Source: Serratia liquefaciens | Lineage (GTDB): Bacteria > Pseudomonadota > Gammaproteobacteria > Enterobacterales > Enterobacteriaceae | Length of the DNA stretch: 64,000 bases | Direction of reading: 5' to 3' | Assembly: GCA_012719855.1 (NCBI GenBank) | Contig: JAAXZN010000024.1 | Location: 90,812-154,811 of the forward strand | Shown here: positions 43,623 through 51,302 of the stretch, in pieces | How positions within the stretch are numbered: position 1 is the stretch's first letter | How the letters are laid out: every line of letters begins with the position of its first letter | Program-made: the position numbers and the translations under genes | The notes under the pieces: model-generated | Database searches by the model: none | Seen by the model: only the letters and a program-made list of their open reading frames with translations | Told to the model about the DNA's origin: nothing

Positions 43623-46073
43623 ATGCAAACGCTGAGCCCCGAATTTATGTTAAAGCCCCGTCAAATTATTCTTTTCCTGTTCCTGCTGTTTGGCTTGCAG
43701 TTGGCGCCGCTGACCAGCGTCGCCGCACAGGATGATCCTCCGGTAGCCGAAAGCCAGGTAGATCCTGCGACCGCGCTGAAGAACTACCAGAAGCAGTTGG
43801 ACAGTATCAAACAGCAGGTTTCCAAAGCCAGTAGCGATACCCAGCTCAGTAAGCTGAAATTGACCACTGACGATCTGGCCGCCAAGCTGGAAAAACTCGC
43901 GGCCGACTTGCAACCGGCGCAAGAGAAGCTGCAGGCGCAGTTGGATGTGCTCGGTCCGCAACCGGCAGCCGGTTCATTGGCGGAAACCGCTGCGGTGGTG
44001 CAGCAACGTAATGCGCTCAATAACAGCAAGAAGCAGCTCGACGAGGCGGTTCAACGCGCACAGGCGATGAGGGCCGGCGTGCTCGATCTGGGGCAACAAA
44101 TCAGTGATTTACGTCGCGTCGCGTTCAAAAGCCAACTGGCGTTGAACACCGGTAGCGTGCTGGGTACCAAATTTTGGTCGCCGGTGGTAAAACCTGCCGA
44201 TGATGACGTGCAGCGCCTGAATCAGTTCGGTGCCGCCATGCAACAGGCGTGGGACACCAGTTGGCAGGAAGATGTACGCTACGGGACTTTGGGGCTGCTG
44301 ATGCTGGCGGTGGCTATCTGGTCCTGGGGACGCTATTTTTCCGAACGTTTCCTGGCCTGGGTGAGCATCCGTTTTCTTCCGGATGGGCGTTTACGCCGCA
44401 GTTTTATGGCGATCATGACCGTCACCGTGACGGTTGTTACCACCAGCATCGCGTTGAACCTGCTGTTCCTCACCTTCACTCGCGTACAGCCTTTACCGGT
44501 GATGCTGGAAGACTTCGCCGAAAGTTTTTATCAGTTGGGGATCTTCTGCGCGCTGATTGCCGGACTGGGGCGTGCAACGCTGTCACTTAATCGTCCCTCG
44601 TGGCGCCTTGGCACCCTGGATAATGCGGTTGCTTCAGGTTTACGCTATTTCTCACCGCTGCTGGCCGGGTTGGCATTGGCATTTGGGACGGTAGAACTGA
44701 TCAATAATGCCGTCAGCGCCAGTTTGAGCACCACCATTTTCGGTAACGGTCTGGTTGCCGGCTTGATTGGCATGGTCTTGCTGGCGATGCCGCTGCGCTC
44801 TCAGCGTATCCGCCGTCGGCTGGAACAGCAGGGCGAACACGTAGAGAAGCGTTCCACCCTCAGTGGCATACTGCATATGAGCACGCTGGTGTGCTCAACG
44901 GTGATCTTGCTCTCGCTGCTGGTGGGGTATATTGCCTTCGCCCGTTTCCTGACCTATCAGGTGATTTGGATCGCGCTGGTGTTAATGGCGTTCTATTTTC
45001 TGGTGCTGTTCGCCACTGACCTGTGCGGGGCCATCTTCTCGCCGCAGACCGCCAGCGGCAAGATGCTTAAGAAGTCGCTTAATTTTAAGGATCGCCACCT
45101 GGAGCAGATGGCGATCATCTTCACCGCCATCGCCAAGTGCTCGCTGCTGTTATTGATGATTGTCTCGCTGTTTAACGGCTCGTTTGGCACCACTACGCCC
45201 AACTCGCTGTTGGAAAAAATCATCGCCATTCTTAGCGGCGAAGGGCTGAAACAACTGAACATTGTGCCCGGTAACCTGATCAATGCGGTGATTTGCCTGG
45301 CCATCGGCATCTACATTCTGCGGGTTACCCAGCGCTGGCTAAGCCAGGAACTGCTGCCTAAAACCATTTCTGACATCGGGATCCGCGCGTCGTTGGTGAC
45401 GCTGTTCAGCAACGTGGGCTATGTGTTGTTGATCCTGATTACCCTGGCGGCACTGGGTATCCAGTGGAACAATCTGGCCTGGATCGTCAGCGCCTTGTCT
45501 GTTGGTATCGGTTTTGGTTTGCAGGAAATCGTGAAGAACTTTATTTCCGGTTTGATTTTGCTGACCGAACGCCCGGTGAAAGTCGGCGATATGATCGGTA
45601 TCGGCGGTGTGGAGGGGGACGTGCGCCGTATCAATGTGCGCGCCACCGAGATCCAGCTTAGCGACCGCTCGACGATGATCGTACCTAACTCTCAGCTCAT
45701 CTCGCAAAACGTGCGTAATGCCACCATGGGCAATGCGCAAGGGGTGGTGACCATTGCGTTGACCTTCCCGACGGATATCGATCCGGAGCAGGTTCGCAAC
45801 ATCCTGCTCAGCGCTTATCAGGAATATGAAGCCATTCTGGATGCCCCGGCGCCCTATGTTCGCTTCAGCCAACTCGGCCCGGAAGGCATTATCCTCAGCG
45901 TGACCGGTTATGTCGCTAGCCCGCGCATGGTCGGCTCCACCAAGAGCGAACTGTTGTTCAATATTCTCAAATTACTGCGGGCGCACCGTGTCAGCATGTC
46001 CAGCCCGCAGGAAGTGGTGTTTATGAAACAGCAGGCGAAGAATCTGGCCAACGAAGAAGAGCAATCTTCTTAA
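43623..46073 (+). CDS. Large mechanosensitive channel protein (DUF3772-MscS)
   Basis: 816 residues. A signal peptide (about 10-35, ending SVAAQ) leads into a periplasmic coiled-coil region (about 45-165, many Gln/Lys/Leu), the DUF3772 type. About ten membrane segments follow, then the MscS pore and beta domain, recognised by LAWIVSALSVGIGFGLQEIVKNFISGLILLTERPVKVGDMI (about 617-657). These giant MscS homologues (YbiO/MscK-type) open under membrane tension to protect against osmotic downshock. The start is uncertain; ATG at 43623 and 43647 both lack a strong ribosome site. A terminator follows at 46096. Confidence 0.88.
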   Translation: MQTLSPEFMLKPRQIILFLFLLFGLQLAPLTSVAAQDDPPVAESQVDPATALKNYQKQLDSIKQQVSKASSDTQLSKLKLTTDDLAAKLEKLAADLQPAQEKLQAQLDVLGPQPAAGSLAETAAVVQQRNALNNSKKQLDEAVQRAQAMRAGVLDLGQQISDLRRVAFKSQLALNTGSVLGTKFWSPVVKPADDDVQRLNQFGAAMQQAWDTSWQEDVRYGTLGLLMLAVAIWSWGRYFSERFLAWVSIRFLPDGRLRRSFMAIMTVTVTVVTTSIALNLLFLTFTRVQPLPVMLEDFAESFYQLGIFCALIAGLGRATLSLNRPSWRLGTLDNAVASGLRYFSPLLAGLALAFGTVELINNAVSASLSTTIFGNGLVAGLIGMVLLAMPLRSQRIRRRLEQQGEHVEKRSTLSGILHMSTLVCSTVILLSLLVGYIAFARFLTYQVIWIALVLMAFYFLVLFATDLCGAIFSPQTASGKMLKKSLNFKDRHLEQMAIIFTAIAKCSLLLLMIVSLFNGSFGTTTPNSLLEKIIAILSGEGLKQLNIVPGNLINAVICLAIGIYILRVTQRWLSQELLPKTISDIGIRASLVTLFSNVGYVLLILITLAALGIQWNNLAWIVSALSVGIGFGLQEIVKNFISGLILLTERPVKVGDMIGIGGVEGDVRRINVRATEIQLSDRSTMIVPNSQLISQNVRNATMGNAQGVVTIALTFPTDIDPEQVRNILLSAYQEYEAILDAPAPYVRFSQLGPEGIILSVTGYVASPRMVGSTKSELLFNILKLLRAHRVSMSSPQEVVFMKQQAKNLANEEEQSS

Positions 46074-46095
46074 TTCGGCAACCGCTGCCTTTAAA

Positions 46096-46119
46096 AAAGG
46101 AAGACCTCGGTCTTCCTTT
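46096..46119 (+). terminator. Terminator after the mechanosensitive channel gene
   Basis: AAAGGAAGACC and GGTCTTCCTTT (46096-46106, 46109-46119) form an 11-base stem with a two-base loop, A-rich before it and T-rich at its end. It lies 22 bases after the channel stop codon. Confidence 0.8.
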
Positions 46120-46151
46120 GAGGCCGTTGACAAAGTGCTCTGTTGTTTAAT

Positions 46152-46226
46152 GGTAGGGGCGTTGCATGCTGCGCCCAATAGCATAATCAATGAGTTAAAT
46201 CGGGTCGAACATGTTCGACCCCTACC
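46152..46226. repeat. 75-bp palindromic repeat (MITE-like)
   Basis: Ends are GGTAGGGG (46152-46159) and CCCCTACC (46219-46226), exact inverted repeats. Inside are two hairpins: an imperfect one around GGGGCGTTGCATGCTGCGCCC region (46156-46175) and a perfect 20-base palindrome at 46202-46221 (GGGTCGAACATGTTCGACCC). It is non-coding and resembles dispersed enterobacterial intergenic palindromes. Confidence 0.7.
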
Positions 46227-46260
46227 GGTTTAGCCTTTTCGAATGTTTGTCAGTAGTCTG

Positions 46261-46285
46261 AAAGGAAGACCTCGGTCTTCCTTTT
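46261..46285 (-). terminator. Terminator of the small lipoprotein gene
   Basis: The same 24 bases as the terminator at 46096-46119 occur here, 165 bases further on and directly after the minus-strand lipoprotein stop codon (46290). The hairpin is symmetric and could act in both directions; the plus side has the longer T-run. Confidence 0.75.
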
Positions 46286-46289
46286 TGCG

Positions 46290-46463
46290 TTAGTGCATAG
46301 CCGGTACGACAGATTGCGAACAGTCGCTGTTGGCGCTGGCGGAAGTGTTGTTGCAGGTTTGCGGGTCATTATGTACCGGCGGGGGCGGCACGTCCTGTGG
46401 GCCACCTCTGCCAATACAGCCGGAAAGCACAAAAATCAGCAGCGCAGGAATTATCGCTTTCAT
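46290..46463 (-). CDS. Small lipoprotein, 57 residues
   Basis: ATG at 46463 with AAGGAG six bases upstream. The N-terminus MKAIIPALLIFVLSGC is a type II signal peptide with lipobox LSGC and cleavage before Cys16. The mature part of 42 residues is low in structure, with a PPPP run (26-29) and two more cysteines (37, 48). The Asn/Ser-rich end suggests a flexible, exposed lipoprotein. A terminator follows directly. It lies 52 bases after a 27-residue membrane peptide gene on the same strand. I know no family for it. Confidence 0.7.
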   Translation of the reverse strand: MKAIIPALLIFVLSGCIGRGGPQDVPPPPVHNDPQTCNNTSASANSDCSQSVVPAMH

Positions 46464-46515
46464 TTCAGACTCCTTCAGTCACGCTACTGTCGGTTTCGGG
46501 GCGCAGCCACAGGCT

Positions 46516-46599
46516 TCAGACCTTCGCGCCAGTCATGATGTACAGCAGCAGAAAAACGATCAGTAATGATATAACGATAGCCCAGATTAATCGGTTCAT
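46516..46599 (-). CDS. 27-residue single-helix membrane peptide
   Basis: ATG at 46599, TGA at 46518-46516. The product MNRLIWAIVISLLIVFLLLY plus a short polar tail (IMTGAKV) is one clean membrane helix, positive inside at the start. An AGGGA sequence lies about ten bases upstream. It precedes the lipoprotein gene on the same strand, so the two may form a tiny envelope operon. Existence is inferred from composition and layout only. Confidence 0.5.
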   Translation of the reverse strand: MNRLIWAIVISLLIVFLLLYIMTGAKV

Positions 46600-46790
46600 C
46601 TGCGGTCCCTGATAATTCTATGATCCAAGGACCCACCATAACGCCGATGACGGCAGGGTGACATCATTGATCGGTGTTTTCTCGCACGCCATAGATTCCC
46701 TCTATATTGCCGTGGGTGAAACCAATTTCACTTCGGCCCGCCGACGGCTCTATGCTGTTGTTGCATAGGCAATCTTTTTCTGGAGGCACA

Positions 46791-47060
46791 ATGGAAACAC
46801 ATCAGCTTGCGGCGTCGGTGCTGGCCGCCTTTGGCGGAGCGGAAAACCTGACCAAAATACGCTACTGCGCCAGCCGTATCAGGGTGGAACTGCGCGATGC
46901 CGGGCGGCTGGAACGACCAGCTATCGATGGCCTGACCGGGGTCAAAGCGCTGCTGGAGGTCGACACGCCACGCCTGACGACCGAATATCAGCTGGTGGTG
47001 GGGCCGGGCAATGCCCGACCGCTGTACCAGGCGCTGGTGGCGCTGACCGGCGAGAGGTAA
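46791..47060 (+). CDS. Stand-alone PTS EIIB domain (glucose/sucrose type)
   Basis: 89 residues from the ATG at 46791, which has TGGAGG close upstream; the frame opens earlier but without family likeness. The sequence LTKIRYCASRIRVELRDAGRL (about 20-40) is the EIIB phosphocysteine region of the glucose superfamily; the active cysteine is at about residue 26. Full transporters carry this domain fused to EIIC. Here there is no EIIC or EIIA gene nearby, so it is an orphan that may accept phosphate from a partner elsewhere or act as a regulator. It ends one base before the convergent LysR gene of a sugar locus. Confidence 0.8.
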   Translation: METHQLAASVLAAFGGAENLTKIRYCASRIRVELRDAGRLERPAIDGLTGVKALLEVDTPRLTTEYQLVVGPGNARPLYQALVALTGER

Positions 47061-48005
47061 CTACGACAACAGCGGGCGGATCTGTTCCAGGTGTTGCTGC
47101 ATTAAGGTTTGCATCTGCACCACATGGGGGGCATCCGCCTTTTCGCGCATCAAATAAATACCGACGGTGCAACGTGGGCCTGGCTGGACCAGCTGCAGGG
47201 GTTCAATGCCGTAATCCGCAAAATAGCCTGCCATACAGGAGGGATAGCTCAGCAGTACCGCATCGGAATCGTTAATCATGTCCACAGCCGACATCATGGA
47301 ATTGGTCGAGCAAATCACCCGCTCCGCCAGATGCAGGCGGTTCCGCGCCAGCTTTTTCGGTTGCATATCTTCCACCATATGATGGTAACGACTCTCATCC
47401 GGGGTCAGCTCAACGCAGGGATAGTCCAGCAGCGCATCCGGCCCCACGCTTTGCCCTAGCAGCGGATGTCCGCGCCGGACGAACATACTGTCGGTGGTGC
47501 CAAAAAGCGGCAGAAAGCTGATGCCTGCTTTAGGGTTCAGCCCCTGAATTTCATGGCCGATAAACAAGTCGATATCTCCGCCCAACAGCAGGTCCATCAG
47601 GCGCAGGTGGTTGCCCAGATCGATATGGATATTCACCATCGGGTGCAGCTTGCGATAGGCATTGAAGCTGTCGCGCACAAACATATACCACCAGGCGTGG
47701 CCGGTGCCCATGCGCAGACTCTGCTCCTGACGGGCCTTGATAAATGCCAGTTTGATCAGCGTATTGTCGTAAATACGCTGCATCATTTGTGCCTGCTCCA
47801 ACAGCAGATCGCCGTATTCGGTGGTTTTCACTCCGGTTGAGGTGCGCTCCAGCAGCTGTACCCCCAAATTTTCTTCCAGCTTCTTCATGTTGTGGGTCAG
47901 CGTCGGCTGGCTCAGGCAAAGTTTGTTTGCTGCATGACTCACATTTTTGAACATTGCCACTTCGATAAACTGCCGCAGAATTTTGTCCACGATCATATTT
48001 TCCAC
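47061..48005 (-). CDS. palR: LysR-family regulator of the alpha-glucoside locus (PalR-like)
   Basis: 314 residues from the GTG at 48005, or 311 from the ATG at 47996. The helix-turn-helix is at about 6-65 (ILRQFIEVAMFKNVSHAANKLCLSQPTLTHNMKKLEENLGVQLLERTSTG). It is divergent from a transporter-glucosidase operon. In Erwinia rhapontici, a LysR gene, palR, is in the same position before palEFGHK. A perfect 17-base palindrome with T-N11-A spacing lies seven bases from its start (48012-48028). The symbol is given by synteny, and orthology is inferred. Confidence 0.75.
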   Translation of the reverse strand: MENMIVDKILRQFIEVAMFKNVSHAANKLCLSQPTLTHNMKKLEENLGVQLLERTSTGVKTTEYGDLLLEQAQMMQRIYDNTLIKLAFIKARQEQSLRMGTGHAWWYMFVRDSFNAYRKLHPMVNIHIDLGNHLRLMDLLLGGDIDLFIGHEIQGLNPKAGISFLPLFGTTDSMFVRRGHPLLGQSVGPDALLDYPCVELTPDESRYHHMVEDMQPKKLARNRLHLAERVICSTNSMMSAVDMINDSDAVLLSYPSCMAGYFADYGIEPLQLVQPGPRCTVGIYLMREKADAPHVVQMQTLMQQHLEQIRPLLS

Positions 48006-48011
48006 TGGTGG

Positions 48012-48028
48012 TATAGAAAGTTTCTATA
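48012..48028. promoter_or_regulatory. LysR-type operator, perfect 17-bp palindrome
   Basis: TATAGAAA-G-TTTCTATA is an exact palindrome and contains T-N11-A (TAGAAAGTTTCTA). It lies in the 114-base gap between the LysR gene and the first transporter gene and close to the regulator start, as expected for an autoregulatory recognition site. Confidence 0.75.
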
Positions 48029-48119
48029 TCGTAGCGGTGAAAAACGATTTCCGCCAATGACCCGCCTTCGATAGCTTGCTCCTATGCCGGTATTCCCAGC
48101 CGCCACCAGAGAGGATGCA

Positions 48120-49385
48120 ATGAGAAGATTGATACCGAGTATGGTTGCCGCCGCACTGGCGTTGATGTCCGGCCAAGTATGGGCCGACACGTTGCGCATG
48201 CAATGCGCGCCCAGCAAAGAAGGGCGCCAGTATTGCAACGAGATCAAACAGCGCTTTGAGGCTCAGACTGGCCATACTCTGGAGTTTATCGATCTGCCTC
48301 CCGCCTCCGATGAGAAGCTGTCGCTGTTCCAGCAACTGTTTGCCGCCAAAGACGCCAGCGCCATCGATCTGTTTCAGGCCGACACGGTGTGGATCGGCGT
48401 GCTGAATAAGCACCTGTTGGATCTGACCGACAGCGTGAGCGACATCAAACAGGATTTTTTCCCGGCAGCCTGGCAAAACAACGTGGTAAACGGCCGGGTC
48501 AAAGCGGTGCCTGCCTATCTGGACAGCGGCGCGCTTTATTACCGCAAGGATCTGCTGGAGAAATACGGTGAACAACCGCCGGAGACCTGGGCCGATCTGA
48601 CCCGTATCGCCACCCGCATCCAGCAAGATGAACGTGCCGCCGGCCACAAAAATTTTTGGGGGCTGGTGTTTCAGGGAAAATCTTATGAGGGGCTGACCTG
48701 CAACGCCCTGGAGTGGGTAGCGTCGCAAAACGGCGGCAGTTTTATTGATGCTCAGGGCAATATCACCATTAACAACCCGCAGGCGGCGCAAGCGCTGAAT
48801 ATGGCCGCCGGGTGGATTGGCAAAATCACGCCGAAAGGCACCCTTGGTTACATGGAAGAAGAGTCGCGGGCAGTATTCCAAAACGGCGATGCGTTGTTTA
48901 TGCGCAATTGGCCCTACGCCTACGTGCTAGCGCAGGACAGCAGCAGTGCGATCCGCGGTAAGGTCGGCGTTATGCCGCTACCGAAAGGGGCTGACGGTCA
49001 TTCGGTCAGCGCGTTGGGCGGTTGGCAGTGGGCGATCAACGGCTATACCAAACATCCCGAGGCGGCCATCGCGCTGCTGAAAATCGTCAGCGATGCCGAT
49101 TCGCAAAAAAGGGCGCTGGCGTTATTGGGTCAGGCTCCTTCGCGCACCGCGCTGTACGACGATCCGCAAGTATTGGCGCAGGCGCCTTATTTGGCAAACT
49201 TCAAGGGCATATTCGCGCAGGCCATGCCGCGCCCGGCCACTCAAACCAAACGGCAATACGCGCAGGTCTCCCGAGCCATCTACAACGCCACCTTTAACGT
49301 ATTGCGCGGAGACAGTGACGGTGTCACGGCCGTGGCGGATTTACAGCAGCGACTGGAACGGATCAAAGCCAGAGGATGGCGCTGA
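48120..49385 (+). CDS. palE: Sugar ABC transporter substrate-binding protein (PalE-like)
   Basis: 421 residues from the ATG at 48120, preceded by GAGG and giving a signal peptide MRRLIPSMVAAALALMSGQVWA with cleavage near residue 22. The fold is family 1 (maltose/trehalose type): VPAYLDSGALYYRKDLLEKYGEQPPETWADL (about 128-158) and FQNGDALFMRNWPYAY. It is the first gene of a sugar-uptake operon with two permease genes, and glucosidase genes follow. Cargo is probably an alpha-glucoside such as isomaltulose or trehalulose, by comparison with the pal locus. Confidence 0.85.
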   Translation: MRRLIPSMVAAALALMSGQVWADTLRMQCAPSKEGRQYCNEIKQRFEAQTGHTLEFIDLPPASDEKLSLFQQLFAAKDASAIDLFQADTVWIGVLNKHLLDLTDSVSDIKQDFFPAAWQNNVVNGRVKAVPAYLDSGALYYRKDLLEKYGEQPPETWADLTRIATRIQQDERAAGHKNFWGLVFQGKSYEGLTCNALEWVASQNGGSFIDAQGNITINNPQAAQALNMAAGWIGKITPKGTLGYMEEESRAVFQNGDALFMRNWPYAYVLAQDSSSAIRGKVGVMPLPKGADGHSVSALGGWQWAINGYTKHPEAAIALLKIVSDADSQKRALALLGQAPSRTALYDDPQVLAQAPYLANFKGIFAQAMPRPATQTKRQYAQVSRAIYNATFNVLRGDSDGVTAVADLQQRLERIKARGWR

Positions 49386-49432
49386 AAGCGCAAGGCCGAG
49401 TTATCTCCCCATTAACCGCCGGAGTCTGATGC

Positions 49433-50428
49433 ATGAAACGCGATACGCACGCTTTATCCCTGACGGCTACCCCTGATGAGTCAGTCCAGGTGCTGCCGGC
49501 CAGGCGCAGCAAACTGAATCACCAACAGCGGCGTAGCCGCATCGCCTGGTTACTGGTGGCACCGGCGATGTTGCTGCTGGCGGCGGTTGCCGGCTGGCCG
49601 CTGCTGCGCACCCTGTTTTACAGCTTTACCGACGCCATGCTGGACGCGCCGGATGATTACCGCTTTATCGGTTTCGCAAACTATCTGGATCTGACTGAAG
49701 GCGGCCACCACTACGGCGTGTTGGCGGATCCGCTTTGGTGGCTGGCGGTAGGCAACACGCTGCGCTTCAGTTTGCTGTCGGTATCGCTGGAACTGGTGTT
49801 CGGCATGCTGCTGGCGCTGCTGATGAATCAAAAATTCCGCGGTCAGGGGCTGGTGCGCACCGCCATTTTGGTGCCCTGGGCCATTCCGACCATTGTGTCC
49901 GCCAAAATGTGGGGTTGGATGTTCCACGATCAGTACGGCGTGGTGAACGACCTGTTGCTCAAAACCGGCCTCATCGCCACGCCGCTGGCCTGGGTGGCGG
50001 AGCCGGGGCTGTCGATGTGGGCGGTGGTGATTGCCGACGTGTGGAAGACCACGCCGTTTATGGCCTTGATGCTGCTGGCGGCGTTGCAACTGATCCCCGG
50101 CGATCTGTATGAGGCCGCCCGCGTCGACGGTGCTAATGCCTGGCAGCGGTTCCGCCGCATCACCTTGCCGCTGATTATGCCGGCGATGATCGTCGCGCTG
50201 ATTTTCCGGGTGATGGATGCGTTGCGGGTGTTTGATCTGATTTACGTACTGACTTCCAACAGCGAAGCCACGGTATCGGTGTCCGGTTACGCCCGGGATC
50301 GCATGGTCAGCTATCAGGAAATGGGCTCCGGCTCGGCCGCATCGGTGCTGGTCTTTATGATGGTGGCGGGCATCGCCGCTTGCTTCCTTACGCTGGGTCG
50401 CCTGAACGACAAGGAGAAACAAGCATGA
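49433..50428 (+). CDS. palF: Sugar ABC transporter permease, MalF type (PalF-like)
   Basis: 331 residues with six membrane segments. The first one is preceded by a basic stretch (RRSKLNHQQRRSRIAWLL), and the EAA loop LYEAARVDGANAWQRFRRITLPLIMPAM is at about 223-250. It starts 47 bases after the binding protein gene and overlaps the next permease gene by four bases. It forms the transmembrane pair with the following permease. Confidence 0.87.
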   Translation: MKRDTHALSLTATPDESVQVLPARRSKLNHQQRRSRIAWLLVAPAMLLLAAVAGWPLLRTLFYSFTDAMLDAPDDYRFIGFANYLDLTEGGHHYGVLADPLWWLAVGNTLRFSLLSVSLELVFGMLLALLMNQKFRGQGLVRTAILVPWAIPTIVSAKMWGWMFHDQYGVVNDLLLKTGLIATPLAWVAEPGLSMWAVVIADVWKTTPFMALMLLAALQLIPGDLYEAARVDGANAWQRFRRITLPLIMPAMIVALIFRVMDALRVFDLIYVLTSNSEATVSVSGYARDRMVSYQEMGSGSAASVLVFMMVAGIAACFLTLGRLNDKEKQA

Positions 50429-51270
50429 AACTGAGCCGCCAACAGCAAAAATACGGCCATAAAACGCTGATCTTCGCCGCGGCCGCCTTGGCCAGTGTGA
50501 TCTGCCTATTTCCGTTCTACTACGCGCTGATCACTTCCTTGCGTTCAGGGCAGGATCTGTTCAAGGTCGCTTATCTGCCGGGCAATTTGCACTGGGGCAA
50601 TTACCTGACCGCATTGATGGAAAATGGCATCGCCCGCAGCTTGCTGAACTCTATCGTCGTGGCGACGCTGACGGTAGGCATTTGCCTGCTGGTGTCGATC
50701 ACCGCCGCTTTTGCCCTGGCGCGTATCCGCTTTCGCGGTCGTAAATACCTGCTGTTTACCATTCTTTGCGTCTCGATGTTCCCGCAGGTGGCGGTGCTGT
50801 CCGGCATGTTTGAGTTGGTGCGCTTTATGGGCCTGTACGACTCCCTCGGCGCCCTGGTGCTGTCCTACACCACCTTCTCGCTGCCGTTTACCGTCTGGGT
50901 GCTGACCACCTTTATGAAGGCGATCCCGGCGGAGCTGGAAGAGGCGGCGATCGTCGACGGTGCCGGTACCTGGACCATCATCACCCGCATCTTCGCGCCC
51001 ATTATGGGGCCGTCACTGGTGACCACCGGACTGCTGGCCTTTATCGGCGCCTGGAATGAATTCATGTTCGCCCTGACGTTCGTCATTTCCAGCGGCAAGC
51101 GCACCGTGCCGGTCGCCATCGGCATGCTGCAGGGCGCCTCTCAGTTTGAACTCCCCTGGGGCACCATCATGGCGGCCTCGGTCATCGTCACACTGCCGAT
51201 CATCGCACTGGTCCTGATTTTCCAGCGCCGCATCGTCAGCGGATTAACCAACGGCGCAGTAAAAGGCTGA
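50425..51270 (+). CDS. palG: Sugar ABC transporter permease, MalG type (PalG-like)
   Basis: 281 residues from the ATG at 50425, which has AAGGAG upstream and overlaps the previous stop (ATGA). Six hydrophobic segments and the EAA loop ELEEAAIVDGAGTWTIITRIFAPIMGPSL are present. Works with the PalF-like partner and the ATPase at 52727. Confidence 0.87.
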   Translation: MKLSRQQQKYGHKTLIFAAAALASVICLFPFYYALITSLRSGQDLFKVAYLPGNLHWGNYLTALMENGIARSLLNSIVVATLTVGICLLVSITAAFALARIRFRGRKYLLFTILCVSMFPQVAVLSGMFELVRFMGLYDSLGALVLSYTTFSLPFTVWVLTTFMKAIPAELEEAAIVDGAGTWTIITRIFAPIMGPSLVTTGLLAFIGAWNEFMFALTFVISSGKRTVPVAIGMLQGASQFELPWGTIMAASVIVTLPIIALVLIFQRRIVSGLTNGAVKG

Positions 51271-51302
51271 TTTTCGATTAACCCTGAAGCAGGAGAAAAG
51301 TA

